Origin: Methanolobus vulcani
GTDB lineage: Archaea > Halobacteriota > Methanosarcinia > Methanosarcinales > Methanosarcinaceae
Reading direction: 5' to 3'
DNA length: 64,000 nt
Assembly (NCBI RefSeq): GCF_006546655.1
Contig: NZ_VIAQ01000011.1
Location: 93,458-157,457, forward strand
Part shown: piece by piece, positions 44,783 through 54,711 of the stretch
Layout: every line of letters starts with the position of its first letter
Position numbering within the stretch: position 1 is the stretch's first letter
Translations under genes and position numbers: made by a program
The notes under the pieces: generated by a model
Databases searched by the model: none
Told to the model about the DNA's origin: nothing
The model's input: the letters and a program-made list of their open reading frames with translations, nothing else

Positions 44783-44813
44783 CTCATATTTGAGCAGAAT
44801 CTCATGTATGAGA
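44783..44813. promoter_or_regulatory. Candidate operator upstream of ribK
   Basis: Two imperfect inverted repeats lie 18-48 bases before the ribK start: CTCATATTTGAG (44783-44794) and TCTCATGTATGAGA (44800-44813). They share the CTCAT/ATGAG core and resemble a double site for the RbkR protein coded next to them. Confidence 0.45.
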
Positions 44814-44993
44814 TGAGACGAGATAAAGGTTTTGATGACTGGTTATTCTGGAGATTCTGAAGAAACGTTCAGGTAATTCAGAATGATACACATCAAGCCT
44901 GTCTGGAAAAGAAGATATTTAAATGCAAATTTTGTCCAATGGAGTGAGACAAAAGCTAAAAATAAAAAACAGGAGAAGATAAACAGGTCAAAC

Positions 44994-47117
44994 CTATTTA
45001 TCTTCAGCCTCATTTCCAAGATTTAAGTTAAATTGCATAGTTACTGCCCTGAGACTCTCCGCCATAGAACTAAGTTCTAGTGATGAACTTTCAAGTTCCT
45101 TCATTGAAGACATCTGATTCTTTATAGATTCGGATGTCTCCTGCGTGTAAATAGCCGACTGCTTTGAAATTGCCGAAACTTCTTCCATAGAAGCTGTTAT
45201 CTCTTCAATGGATGCCGACTGCTCTTCTGCAGACGCAGCAATATCATCCGCCATTCTTGCAACTTTACCTCCACCTTCTACTATTTTCTTGACAGCATCC
45301 ATAGTTTCGTTCAGCGCCTGTACACCTGAACCCACAGAACTTACACTGCCTCCTACGGATTCAACAGCTTCGCGAGTACCTTCCTGTATCTCCCTGATAA
45401 GACCGGATATCTGGTGGGCAGCATTCCCTGAGTCTTCTGCCAGTTTTCTAACTTCATCGGCCACTACGGCAAAACCTCTCCCGTGATCACCGGCTCTTGC
45501 TGCTTCTATTGCAGCATTGAGTGCAAGAAGATTGGTCTGGTCTGCAATGCCTGTAATCATATCTACGATTTCACTTATCTGAGAGGATTTATTGTCCAGT
45601 TCCCGGATAACTTCAGCAGAAGCAGCTGAAGAAACCTGAATCTCATCCATCTGCCTAATCAGATTTTCTGATCGGCCTCCTACTTCCTGAATGAGATTAC
45701 TTGCTACAGTTGCGGTTTCTGCAGCCATTTGTGCATTTCGGGCAATGTCCTGCACATTTGCAGACATATCATTCATCGCCCTGGAAATCTCATCACTCTT
45801 ATGGGATTGGGAAGTCGCACCCTGTGATATCTCAAATATAGAATTAGAAACACTATTTGCACCACTTGCAACACTGGCAGTGGAACTTGACATTTGTTCG
45901 GTGGTTAGTGCCAGCATTGATGCATTTTCCTGAACCTTAACCACCATATTAGCAAGATTCTGACCGATATTTACGGCCATGGTACGTATGGCATCTGATA
46001 ATAGTCCTATTTCATCTTTTGACCGGTGGGTCACTTCCACATTAAAGTCATTATCTGCCATCTTTTCAGCCGCTTTAAGGACTTCGCCCAGTGGCCGGAC
46101 AATCTTTCTTGTAAGCAGGAAAGTGATTATTGCAATAAAAATAATAGCAACTGAAAAGAAGAAGATCATCTCAGCTTTTAGTTCTTCAACTCCTGCAAAC
46201 ATTTCTTCACGGGGAACTGACAGGACGAATGCGAAGTTCCCGGTTTCTATCGGCTCATAGAACATTACAACATCTTTACCTGTTGCAGGGTCGATCGTTT
46301 CTATGTAACCGCCTTTACCATCACTTATGTCTGTGCTCATTAAGGAAATATCCTCATTTCCAAAATCACTAAGCATTTTCACCCCGATCCATTCTTTTTC
46401 GTAGGGATGGGACAGCAGAACCCCTGCATTACTTACCACAAATGCATAGCCCGTGTCAAAAATACTGATACTGCTTATTTCTTCGTCGATGTTGGCAAGT
46501 ATAACGTCAACACCTGCAATACCTGCAAACGTATCGTCTTTTATGATAGGGGAGACATAACTTATCATGATAGAACCATCCTCAAGATAAGGTTCTATTA
46601 CTGAATCAGCAAGGGTCTCTTTGGGTATCAGATAGTAATCCTCAGCAACGTCCTGTTCATATTCATAAACCTCATCGTCCAGATATATGTCACCATCTTC
46701 ACGATACCAGAATGGACTGAATCTTCCGGTACTGTCATGTCCGGATTCTCCTATGTGTACAGTATCCATTCCATCAAAGCCATCTGGTTCGTAGGCCAGA
46801 TATACACCATTGACATCCGGGTATTCATACATTATTCCTTCCAGCATCATCAGAACCTGAGAAGTATCGCCTGCTTCATATCCGGTCATAAAAGATGCCA
46901 TTGTCCTTGAAACAGACATATGGGCCTGCATGTCGGAGTCAAACTGATTGGCATAATTAGATGCCATTTGAGTTGATTCCTCAAAGATAATTTTCTGTTC
47001 CTGCTCAAGAATTGAATTTGAAACTACCAAGATCATGGCACTAGCTATCAGTATGATAGCTAAACTGATCATTGCCGTAGCTTTGAACGTTAAAGAGTGA
47101 GTATACTTAATAATAAT
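44994..47117 (-). CDS. Methyl-accepting chemotaxis protein with dCache sensor, non-AUG start likely
   Basis: Membrane chemoreceptor that senses an external signal and steers CheA. First membrane helix near the N-terminus ([20 protein letters not shown]), dCache-type extracellular sensor over about 250 residues ([53 protein letters not shown]), second helix, HAMP domain ([20 protein letters not shown]) and MA signalling domain with the hairpin tip [40 protein letters not shown]. The first AUG (47072) leaves out the conserved-looking [13 protein letters not shown]; an AGGTGG site (47121-47126) precedes CTG/ATT codons, so translation from AUU near 47117 is proposed. Regulated partners are not in the window. 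Confidence 0.88.
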   Translation of the reverse strand: MIIKYTHSLTFKATAMISLAIILIASAMILVVSNSILEQEQKIIFEESTQMASNYANQFDSDMQAHMSVSRTMASFMTGYEAGDTSQVLMMLEGIMYEYPDVNGVYLAYEPDGFDGMDTVHIGESGHDSTGRFSPFWYREDGDIYLDDEVYEYEQDVAEDYYLIPKETLADSVIEPYLEDGSIMISYVSPIIKDDTFAGIAGVDVILANIDEEISSISIFDTGYAFVVSNAGVLLSHPYEKEWIGVKMLSDFGNEDISLMSTDISDGKGGYIETIDPATGKDVVMFYEPIETGNFAFVLSVPREEMFAGVEELKAEMIFFFSVAIIFIAIITFLLTRKIVRPLGEVLKAAEKMADNDFNVEVTHRSKDEIGLLSDAIRTMAVNIGQNLANMVVKVQENASMLALTTEQMSSSTASVASGANSVSNSIFEISQGATSQSHKSDEISRAMNDMSANVQDIARNAQMAAETATVASNLIQEVGGRSENLIRQMDEIQVSSAASAEVIRELDNKSSQISEIVDMITGIADQTNLLALNAAIEAARAGDHGRGFAVVADEVRKLAEDSGNAAHQISGLIREIQEGTREAVESVGGSVSSVGSGVQALNETMDAVKKIVEGGGKVARMADDIAASAEEQSASIEEITASMEEVSAISKQSAIYTQETSESIKNQMSSMKELESSSLELSSMAESLRAVTMQFNLNLGNEAEDK

Positions 47118-47126
47118 CAGCCACCT

Positions 47127-47520
47127 ATAAACTTATACCAATTTGTCTAATAATATATTATTTCCTGTATATTACTATTGCTTATATTTATAAGGAACTG
47201 ATATAACGGTTGCTTAAAAGAACTTGCAAGACAAGCGCATAACTATAATGACATCGAACTAATACATGTAAATGACAAAATCGTATTCCCATATTCCACA
47301 TTAGTTGTGTGGTCTACAAAAATAAATAAAAATGTTATATTTTGCCTGGCAAAATTGTGCTCTGTACAAAATGGATGGACGCTCAGACATGATTGAATTT
47401 GCGTGCAGATCTTTATAATTATTTTGCTAATGCAATCACTCTTCAGGGAATGTGATGCATGCTTCGAACAATTGTATCAGGATAAAATAAAAGACAACTT
47501 ATTCCACATTACAAACAACT
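47127..47520. other. Non-coding gap between the chemoreceptor and flpA
   Basis: About 390 AT-rich bases holding the chemoreceptor promoter region and the putative terminator of the flpA unit at 47339-47355. Short open frames on both strands lack ribosome-binding sites; nothing else was found. Confidence 0.55.
47339..47355 (-). terminator. Possible terminator of the flpA transcript
   Basis: Eight-base perfect arms ATTTTGCC and GGCAAAAT with a one-base centre, followed on the minus strand by ATAACATTTTTATTTATTTTT. It is 165 bases beyond flpA, so a palindromic protein site is also possible. Confidence 0.4.
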
Positions 47521-48219
47521 TCATTCTTCATCATCCACAAACATCTGCGCCACCAGACCCAGATGGTCCTCGTGAAAAGGTTCAAGCTCCTTTCTTTCCA
47601 GCACCTCAAACTCAATGTCAAAGCCGCTTTCAAGTTTGCGGACCTCTTCCTTGAATATCTTTTTCGGGCTAGCTACGGTGTCAATGCTCCTTGACTTGAT
47701 GGAGAGCATCAGGTGGCCATGTTCTTCTAAGAAGTATTTTGAATTGAAGACGGCTATCTCAGCCTGGTTGGGCTGGGCAACATCCTGGAAAACAACATCC
47801 ACTTTTTCCACTATATGAGCGTAGGATTGTGGTTTGTTTGCATCTGCAAGAATAGGAATAATATTCGGACGCTGGTCACAGAGCTGGATAAGGTCACGCA
47901 TGGTGCGTGGGGAGAATTCTACTGCGTAGACAAGTCCGTCTGTTAGTATGTCGGATACGTGGCTTACTGTTGTTCCCGAGGCAGCACCAAGATAGAGAAC
48001 TGTTGAATCAGTTTCAAGAGGAATATCGAAGTTCTTGAGCACCATGGCTCCGAGCTTGCTCCTGCTTGGGTCCCACTGGCGATATTCTATGCCATCATCT
48101 GTAATGAGACGCTCACCGTAGACACTGGTGCCCGGAATCATATTCTTTGTTGCAAGAATCATCCTGTCATCAATATCCAATTCATAGATACCACTGGATA
48201 ATTCCCTTACCGGCATCAC
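47521..48219 (-). CDS. flpA: Fibrillarin-like rRNA 2'-O-methyltransferase
   Basis: Methyltransferase of the archaeal box C/D ribonucleoprotein, guided by sRNA to methylate ribose in rRNA and tRNA; 232 residues. The SAM-binding segment VLYLGAASGTTVSHVSDIL is near residue 75, followed by VYAVEFSPRTMRDLIQL and ILADANKP, and the VDVVFQDVAQPNQAEI strand. Start ATG 48219 overlaps the nop5 stop codon by four bases and has GGAGG upstream. It works with Nop5, encoded next to it, and L7Ae. Confidence 0.96.
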   Translation of the reverse strand: MMPVRELSSGIYELDIDDRMILATKNMIPGTSVYGERLITDDGIEYRQWDPSRSKLGAMVLKNFDIPLETDSTVLYLGAASGTTVSHVSDILTDGLVYAVEFSPRTMRDLIQLCDQRPNIIPILADANKPQSYAHIVEKVDVVFQDVAQPNQAEIAVFNSKYFLEEHGHLMLSIKSRSIDTVASPKKIFKEEVRKLESGFDIEFEVLERKELEPFHEDHLGLVAQMFVDDEE

Positions 48220-49289
48220 TTGTTACCTCCTGACTTTTTGTTTTTCTTCCTTCCTCTGCTTCTGCGTTTGCCACCTTTACCTTGTGGTTTCGCTTCCGGC
48301 TTCCTCTCAGGAGGATTAGGGTTAGCCTGCCTTATGCTTTCCAGTTTCTTATCAAGGGCTTCCTTGATCGTTGAGTCCAGTTCACCGGAATAGAAATCAG
48401 TCCTTGCAGCAAGGCTGATCTTTGCAGCAAGTGCCCTTGCAAGTTTTCCTCTCTGCCACCAGGGCGCATTCTTGATAACTGGATTGTTAAAGATAATTCC
48501 GTGTTTTGGAGACGGTGCCCGGGAACGAAGATGCTTGAAAAGCGCCCTGTTTGCACCAATTACCTGAACCGTGCTGGATGGGAAAGCAGCCAGTTTCTCA
48601 AGGCTTCCTGCCATACTCATAAGACGGGCACCAATTGATGCTCCTGCTATTTCGCAGAGGTTCGGTGCCACCGAGCCCATACTCGTATTAATGTAATTTT
48701 CAATGTACCTACGGGTGTCATACAGGCTGCAGATGTTTCTTGCAAATGATCTCAGAAGCTCCTCATCTGCGAACATGAGTTCAGCACCCATGGACTGAGA
48801 TGCTTTTTCGGATAGTTCATGATCATCCGGCACATTTGACCGGGAGCCGTAGGTGGAAACGAAATTTGCAAGCTCCTCACCTGTCATTTCAAGTTCCGGG
48901 AAATACCTTCCATACCACTCGAACAAGCGCTCGCTCAATTCATTCACATTCTTATCTATATCATCCAGAGCTTCAACTGCCTGGATAATTCTTGAATCAT
49001 CGGTATCGGTCTGTGAAATCTGACTCTTTGCGGCTCTTATACAAACATCACGAAGCAAAATATCATAATCCTCGTCAAGCTCAACAAAACCACATCCCAG
49101 TGCAGCATCTCTTAAATCGGTTCTCTGTAATGGGACTGACTGTGGTTTCTCCTTTGAACTTTCCTGCAACTGTACAACAAGCTCTGCCAGCTTTTCAGGA
49201 TCATTATCAAAAAGGTTACAGTCCTGTATCTCTCCGTCTGCATCAAGCTTGAGTTTACCGAACCATGCGGTGAATTCAATGTCTGCCAG
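48216..49289 (-). CDS. nop5: Box C/D snoRNP core protein Nop5 (Nop56/58 family), probable CUG start
   Basis: Scaffold of the box C/D methylation complex, bridging L7Ae-bound sRNA and fibrillarin. With the proposed start the protein has 357 residues: an N-terminal fibrillarin-binding part (ADIEFTAWFGKLKLDADG), a coiled coil, the Nop domain (GSVAPNLCEIAGASIGARLM, then GSLEKLAAFPSSTVQVIGA, HGIIFNNPVIKNAPWWQRGK) and a Lys/Gly/Arg-rich tail (GKGGKRRSRGRKKNK). CTG 49289 is six bases after a perfect GGAGGG and directly follows the stop of the upstream gene. The next AUG lies 53 bases inside that gene, without a good ribosome-binding site. Confidence 0.93.
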   Translation of the reverse strand: MADIEFTAWFGKLKLDADGEIQDCNLFDNDPEKLAELVVQLQESSKEKPQSVPLQRTDLRDAALGCGFVELDEDYDILLRDVCIRAAKSQISQTDTDDSRIIQAVEALDDIDKNVNELSERLFEWYGRYFPELEMTGEELANFVSTYGSRSNVPDDHELSEKASQSMGAELMFADEELLRSFARNICSLYDTRRYIENYINTSMGSVAPNLCEIAGASIGARLMSMAGSLEKLAAFPSSTVQVIGANRALFKHLRSRAPSPKHGIIFNNPVIKNAPWWQRGKLARALAAKISLAARTDFYSGELDSTIKEALDKKLESIRQANPNPPERKPEAKPQGKGGKRRSRGRKKNKKSGGNK

Positions 49290-49290
49290 T

Positions 49291-50250
49291 TCAAACCCTC
49301 CTGATCTCTGCACCGGTATTGTTTGCCCTGGTAACCAGAACATTGCCGCCTATTGTTCTGTCAAGAAGTTCCTGTACATCCTCCTGCAGATATGCAGCAT
49401 CTTCAGGGGTTTCAACAATTCCATAAACTGCAGGTCCGAATGAACTCATGCCTGCACCGTAGGCACCATTGTCCTGCATAAGATTCATAACATCCCTCAC
49501 AACTGTATGCTGAAGGGATACTTCCCGCTTTTTAAAACCAATGTTCTGCATGTGATTTATACAATAACCAAATGCTTCGATATCCTGCTCCATTATAGCA
49601 GGCATCATTTTCATAAGAATAATATGAGAGAGTTCCTGCACCTCATTTAGAGGAATCGGACACTCTTTCTGGAAAATATTGACCTCTTTGGCATCGTGTG
49701 CTCCGGTCGTGTCAGGGAGTGCGAGCACTATGTTCCAATCAGGGAAATCATGCCTGAAAAGCACCGGTGCCGGGTCTGCCCTGCTTGCAGATGATGGCGA
49801 AAATGAACCTTTGTCACTGAACCTGTGACCTCCATCGACTATGAAGCCACCCATCTCAAATGATGCAACGCCAATACCGGATGTTCCACCGCGTCCAACT
49901 GCAATTGCAAGTTCCCTTACGCTCTTGCCAAGACCATAAAGCTCATTTACAGCCGCAGCCGCAGAAAGTGCTGCCTGGGTACCTGACCCAAAACCGACAT
50001 GTGCCAGCATGTCCTCTTCTATTTTAAGACTAATACCCTCGCCTTCAGGAAGTACCTGTTTTACGGCACTGGTCATCCTTTCAGCAAGGAAAGAGTCACC
50101 CACCACTTCAATAATATCTGATTTCTCCGCAGATATGATAACATGCGGAGATTCTACCGAAATTCCGGCACCTCCATCCACTCTCCCAAGTTCCGCATTC
50201 AGGTCAATAAGAGTAAGATGAAGTCTTGATGGGGACTTAATAGTTATCAT
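49291..50250 (-). CDS. Beta-ribofuranosylaminobenzene 5'-phosphate synthase
   Basis: GHMP-kinase-fold enzyme that condenses 4-hydroxybenzoate or pABA-type substrate with PRPP in methanopterin synthesis; methanopterin carries C1 units in methanogenesis. The 319-residue protein has the GHMP motif HVGFGSGTQAALSAAAAVNE and the late GAYGAGMSSFGPAVYGIVET. Start ATG 50250 gives MITIKSPSRLHLTLIDLN, the usual start. Nop5 and fibrillarin follow on the same strand, and the DUF2953 gene lies 27 bases upstream. Confidence 0.94.
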   Translation of the reverse strand: MITIKSPSRLHLTLIDLNAELGRVDGGAGISVESPHVIISAEKSDIIEVVGDSFLAERMTSAVKQVLPEGEGISLKIEEDMLAHVGFGSGTQAALSAAAAVNELYGLGKSVRELAIAVGRGGTSGIGVASFEMGGFIVDGGHRFSDKGSFSPSSASRADPAPVLFRHDFPDWNIVLALPDTTGAHDAKEVNIFQKECPIPLNEVQELSHIILMKMMPAIMEQDIEAFGYCINHMQNIGFKKREVSLQHTVVRDVMNLMQDNGAYGAGMSSFGPAVYGIVETPEDAAYLQEDVQELLDRTIGGNVLVTRANNTGAEIRRV

Positions 50251-50277
50251 GTCAGGGAGTATCAGTGACCCATACTA

Positions 50278-50967
50278 TTAAAGATTACCACTTGATTTTC
50301 TGTAATATTTTTTAATAAAATAGTTCCATGAAAACCTCAGTATCGCCCTATTAAATATAAATCTCAAAATCACAGGGATTAAACGATACAATCTTATACG
50401 GAGCTTCCCCGACATATCAAATTCAATCCTGCGATCCACAAAATCGGGCTCAATTTGCATTTTCAGATTTTCAAAATTACATGCAAGATAGGCCATCAGT
50501 GAATGAGAATAGCCACATACAATACCTGTATATGATGGATCAGCAAATCCATACACCGCATTTACCCTGGCATAAGGAATCTTTATGGCATAGATAAGTT
50601 CCCTGATAAATCTAATTACAGGCACCTTCAGTTGCCTGAAAGTCTGTATCATCTCAGAATAAGTCATATCCAATGACTTTTTCTTTTTTCTTTTTTCCTT
50701 TTCATCGGATTCCTGAAAGTGTCCCTTTACCTTTTCCGTAACATATTTTTCTGCATCTTTGAACTCCTCTGGAAAATCGTCAGAATTATCCTCATCTTCC
50801 TGCTCAGGACTCACCTGTCTGGAAAATAATAACCAGTGAACAATAACAGTATGTTCAACTGAAACACCGCAACCTTTCACATCAAAAACAATATCAATTG
50901 CAGCAACCAAGACTAAGAGTACTAAAAATACAATAAGAAGCAGTATCACCATTATGAGCGATAGCAT
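50278..50967 (-). CDS. DUF2953 (YtfI-like) membrane-anchored protein
   Basis: A 229-residue protein with a membrane helix at residues 2-24 (LSLIMVILLLIVFLVLLVLV) and a DUF2953 body: a beta strand start (DIVFDVKGCGVSVEHTVIVH), an acidic and Lys-rich linker (DEKEKRKKKKSLD), and a C-terminal region (YARVNAVYGFADPSYTGIVC, GYSHSLMAYLACNF) typical of this family. In Bacillus the same family (YtfI) is encoded next to GerW/YtfJ; here too the GerW-like gene lies directly upstream (37 bases). Function unknown. Confidence 0.82.
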   Translation of the reverse strand: MLSLIMVILLLIVFLVLLVLVAAIDIVFDVKGCGVSVEHTVIVHWLLFSRQVSPEQEDEDNSDDFPEEFKDAEKYVTEKVKGHFQESDEKEKRKKKKSLDMTYSEMIQTFRQLKVPVIRFIRELIYAIKIPYARVNAVYGFADPSYTGIVCGYSHSLMAYLACNFENLKMQIEPDFVDRRIEFDMSGKLRIRLYRLIPVILRFIFNRAILRFSWNYFIKKYYRKSSGNL

Positions 50968-51004
50968 ATCTGCTCCTGTTCTGATTTGTCAAAAATAGAA
51001 AGAA

Positions 51005-51415
51005 TCAGTCTTCTGAAGACTCTTCTGCACCCTCACAGGGTCCATCGCCTTCACAACTGTTATCTTTCTTTGACTTTTTCATAGACTTGACTTTCTCAAT
51101 GAGACCCGGAACAGATTCAAGAATCTTTCCAAAATCTGTCTGTCCTGAAAGGGTCATGAGCTTTGTGCCTTCCGGAGAAATCACAATGAAGGCTACAGGT
51201 TCGATCTTTGCACCGGCTCCGCCACCACCGCCAAACCCTTCTTCCTCTCCTGTCTTCTTACCTTCGCCGCCGCCGGTTCCAAATCCAAATGAAACCTTGG
51301 TGACGGGAATGATAGTAGTCTCACCTACAATCATGGCTTCCCCTACCACGGTCTTTGTGCTTACAAGTCTTTCAAGTTCTGCGGATACTTCTTTCATTAG
51401 ATCTTCTAATGCCAT
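51005..51415 (-). CDS. GerW/YtfJ-family protein
   Basis: A 136-residue protein of the spore-protein GerW (YtfJ) family, widely present in non-spore-forming archaea. The body has LERLVSTKTVVGEAMIVGET, TIIPVTKVSFGFGTGGGEGK, a Gly-rich loop (EGFGGGGGAGAKIEPVAFIV) and ISPEGTKLMTL. The tail is acidic with two Cys (NSCEGDGPCEGAEESSED). Start ATG 51415. It is the first gene of the run gerW, DUF2953, RFA-P synthase, nop5, flpA. In bacteria it is required for germination with lysozyme; its role in archaea is unknown. Confidence 0.9.
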   Translation of the reverse strand: MALEDLMKEVSAELERLVSTKTVVGEAMIVGETTIIPVTKVSFGFGTGGGEGKKTGEEEGFGGGGGAGAKIEPVAFIVISPEGTKLMTLSGQTDFGKILESVPGLIEKVKSMKKSKKDNSCEGDGPCEGAEESSED

Positions 51416-51560
51416 ATTTTAACCCCTAAAGAATAATGGAATTTTATTGCTAATATTATTTCCTGATAAGAAATGAGTCTTTAAAATATATAGAAGTAGT
51501 CCCCCTATTTATAAAGGGACTACATAGCGAGAGTTTCCCTAATTTCAAAAAATACAGCGT

Positions 51561-53744
51561 TTAATTTTCAGAATTATCCTGGAAGAAGTTCATCAGGGAA
51601 TATTTCACCTTTTCAGGAACAACATCAATGAATTCTTCCCTCTCATCATCAGGGAACATTTCAAAAACAGAGAATTTACCGAACTTTTTTGGTGCTTCGG
51701 TTGTAAACCTGCCGTCAAGAAGAATCCTTACTCCATAATCAACAGGAGAACGCACAACCCTTCCCATTGCCTGACGGATCTTGCGAATTGTTGGCACCTG
51801 CACTGCAAATTCCCAGCCGGCACCATAACCAAAAGTATGATCGTAAGCAGATTCCACAGCATTCATCCTGTCATTTAGTGCCGGATAACCGACACCTACT
51901 ATAATAACAGTTCTTCCCCTGCCATCACGATAATCTATTCCTTCGCTGAGAGTTCCCCATAAATATGAGACAAGAACCGCCTTTCCACCTGATTCGCCCA
52001 TCCTGAAGAAATCCTCACGTATCTCCTGGGAAGATACACCAACCTCATCAAGAAAAACAGGAACATTCAGACGTGATTCCAGCTTACTGTAGTAACGTCT
52101 TGCTTCAAATGAACTCTGGAAAAAGATAATCACATTGCCTTCCGTCTGCTCTATGGAATCAAAGATCACTTCCTCTACTGCCTGAAGTGTCTGCGGATCA
52201 TCCCTTGTCTTTGCAAATAAAGGTGGCACTGAAACTGAAAGAGTCATCCTCCTGTCCTCGGGGAACGAGGTTCCATAGGATAGTTCACATGTAGTTCTTG
52301 CAATTCCAAGTGTGGACTTGACCATATCGAATGGTCGCAGGGTTGCGGACATCAGAACTGCTGAGAAGACCGAATCAAACAACGGCTCGGTTACGTTTTT
52401 AGGGATACATGTAAAAAGTTCGATGCGTCCGTATATCTCATCATTGAGGTCACGTCTCACATTCAAAACAGGATAATAGTTCAGGTTATTTGAAAGAACA
52501 AGATAAGATGAAAGAAAATCTGCCGCATATCTTATGTGGGAGCGTTTCAGGACACCTGTAAGTCCTTTTTTATACTGCTCACGGTAATTCTCATCAAGCA
52601 TAGCTCCAAAAGCGCTTGCTTCAGAAAGAGTTGCCTGGATTGCAGCCTCATCGCCAAAGCCTGCTTCCTGCGCTTGTTTGAGAAATTTGCCCCTTACCAT
52701 GTCATTGCGTTCATACGGGTCACTGATACGCATATCATACCAGTGCCTGCCAACGCGTTCACGTTCACCGAATTTGAAACGGTTGTTATAGATATCCTGC
52801 ATAACGCTGGTCAGAATCTTAAGCAGATTATGGATTCCGCCATCCGGCATAATATCGAGATTTGCCTCGATCTCAGAGATAGCTTTCTTCAGTGTGTGTT
52901 CGGTAATTGTAATAGATGAATGTGACCTTGCAGCAGATTCAATGTTGTGTGCCTCATCAAAGATTACAATAACATCCTGAGGCTCTTTTTCAAGCCAGTT
53001 GAGCACGGTCATAAAAATATCGGAATTGAGCACGTGATGGAAATTACATATCAGAAGGTCTGCATGTTTCAGTTCACGTTTCAGCAGTTCATAACCACAC
53101 ATACCTTTCTGGAAAGCATAATCATTGACCTCTTCAGGTGTGCGGACATCATCAAAAAGCCATTGTCTGAAAGCTTCTCCATCATAGCGCAGCACCTCAT
53201 AAAGTTCATTGCATGACCGTTTTCGAAGCTCTGTGGATTTTTCCTCTGCAACTTCAAGTTCTTTGGACAGAGCATCACGCAATGCTATAAGAGCAGGGTC
53301 CTTTGATTTTTTATAGTTCTCATATGCAGACTTCATTTCCTGTTTTTTAAGAGCAACTTCCCTTTCGGTTTCCAGAAGTTCGAATGTGTTCTCACGTTTG
53401 AGCCTGCATTCCTCATAGTCAGTCTCATTGGGACACATTGTGGCTTTACCTTTTACCACTGCAACCTTCAGGTCATTTGTCTGTTTGATCTCACGGGCCT
53501 CATTGATGAACTGAACCATTTGCTGATGAACGTTCGTTGCAATAATTACGGTTTTCTGAAGTTGTTTCCCGACATTTAGTGAAGGTGCCAGTGCACTGAG
53601 GGTCTTGCCTGTACCGCATGCCCCTTCAAAAAGTATGATTTCCTTATTAATGAGAGAAGCATGGATCTTATCCATTGCATCCTGCTGGTTTGGGTAGCAG
53701 GTTTCCTTTGGGAAATATTTCATGTATCCGGTTTTGCCGCTCAT
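51561..53744 (-). CDS. XPD/DinG-type Fe-S DNA helicase
   Basis: 5'-3' superfamily 2 helicase of the XPD/Rad3 family, 727 residues. Walker A GACGTGKT at 41-48, DEAH box DVIVIFDEAHNIES, and late motifs V/VI SYLWGTLSEGIDYRDGRG and IRKIRQAMGRVVRSPVDYG. Four Cys in the expected insert (Cys104, Cys113, Cys178, Cys216; MCPNETDYEECRLK, RSCNELY, GMCGYEL) fit the [4Fe-4S] domain of XPD, with unusual spacing. Probably acts in repair of bulky damage. Start ATG 53744; single gene. Confidence 0.93.
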   Translation of the reverse strand: MSGKTGYMKYFPKETCYPNQQDAMDKIHASLINKEIILFEGACGTGKTLSALAPSLNVGKQLQKTVIIATNVHQQMVQFINEAREIKQTNDLKVAVVKGKATMCPNETDYEECRLKRENTFELLETEREVALKKQEMKSAYENYKKSKDPALIALRDALSKELEVAEEKSTELRKRSCNELYEVLRYDGEAFRQWLFDDVRTPEEVNDYAFQKGMCGYELLKRELKHADLLICNFHHVLNSDIFMTVLNWLEKEPQDVIVIFDEAHNIESAARSHSSITITEHTLKKAISEIEANLDIMPDGGIHNLLKILTSVMQDIYNNRFKFGERERVGRHWYDMRISDPYERNDMVRGKFLKQAQEAGFGDEAAIQATLSEASAFGAMLDENYREQYKKGLTGVLKRSHIRYAADFLSSYLVLSNNLNYYPVLNVRRDLNDEIYGRIELFTCIPKNVTEPLFDSVFSAVLMSATLRPFDMVKSTLGIARTTCELSYGTSFPEDRRMTLSVSVPPLFAKTRDDPQTLQAVEEVIFDSIEQTEGNVIIFFQSSFEARRYYSKLESRLNVPVFLDEVGVSSQEIREDFFRMGESGGKAVLVSYLWGTLSEGIDYRDGRGRTVIIVGVGYPALNDRMNAVESAYDHTFGYGAGWEFAVQVPTIRKIRQAMGRVVRSPVDYGVRILLDGRFTTEAPKKFGKFSVFEMFPDDEREEFIDVVPEKVKYSLMNFFQDNSEN

Positions 53745-53793
53745 CGCACTACCTATGAGCTCACATTACTTAAACGGTGTTGATACAGCAGAA

Positions 53794-54429
53794 TCATTCT
53801 GCAGGAATAACCTTACATTCACATTCAGATATCAGGCGCTGTGTTTTAATGTCAAACACTTTGATGGTTATCATACTATTCTCTTTCAAACCATAGTTCT
53901 TTGATGTATTTTCATTTCCGTCAATGCTAACAGATACTGAAGATGCTAAAGTGCCATTAATACTATCTTCACCATTCAGAATTAACTCCTCGCCTGGAGA
54001 CCAAACACCGTCAGAAAGAACTGGATTTCTTGAAGCATATTCAGATTTCTTACCATCAAAAAGAAGATTATCATAACTGATAAAGACATCACCAAATAGA
54101 TTCATACCACCTATAAAGTTAGGAGTATGGCTTTTCCCCTCACCGGTTATGACTATTTTTGTAGAATCAGTAAATAATGGTTCACCACCTGTATGTTCAA
54201 GATAAATAAAGTTCTTAGCAAAGCCTACATGATAGCCGATAGATCCTTCTGATTCTGCTTTTATACCTGCCATTGGAGCGCTAGAAAGTGATGTACTGAG
54301 ATCATCACCATAAACAGCAGAGACTGTAATTCCTGCCAGTACTATTGTTAAAAGTAGCATCAACAAAATACCCAATATTGGTGACATGCCTTTTTCATTT
54401 CCCGGCAAAGTAAAATATTTTTTAACCAC
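53794..54429 (-). CDS. Type IV pilin-like protein with class III signal
   Basis: A 211-residue archaeal pilin N-terminal (DUF1628-type) protein. The type III signal is NEKGMSPILGILLMLLLTIV: cleavage by the archaeal prepilin peptidase would lie between Gly and Met, leaving the hydrophobic helix exposed for assembly. The outer domain has acidic, beta-rich segments (YHVGFAKNFIYLEHTGGEPL, ISYDNLLFDGKKSEYASRN). It probably forms a surface pilus for adhesion. Start ATG 54429 (MVKKYFTLPGNEKGMSP). Single gene. Confidence 0.87.
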   Translation of the reverse strand: MVKKYFTLPGNEKGMSPILGILLMLLLTIVLAGITVSAVYGDDLSTSLSSAPMAGIKAESEGSIGYHVGFAKNFIYLEHTGGEPLFTDSTKIVITGEGKSHTPNFIGGMNLFGDVFISYDNLLFDGKKSEYASRNPVLSDGVWSPGEELILNGEDSINGTLASSVSVSIDGNENTSKNYGLKENSMITIKVFDIKTQRLISECECKVIPAE

Positions 54430-54711
54430 GTTTTCAAATTTGATAACAACTATATAAATTAATCTTAATTACTCTAATATATTCGTTGTCAGTATACAAG
54501 CATTCGAATAATTAGACATATGGAAAAATTAAGCTCTCAAGCTCATAAATAAAATGACAATAGAACAGCAGTCTCCACGATTTAATATTAATAACGATAA
54601 CTTTTTATCCCACTTCTGTTATGATAGAGTGGTAGAGTTCAACTAATATACTCTAATGAAATATACAACTGCAATAGTATGTTGTTATACAACTAAAGGA
54701 GCGTAAAACAA

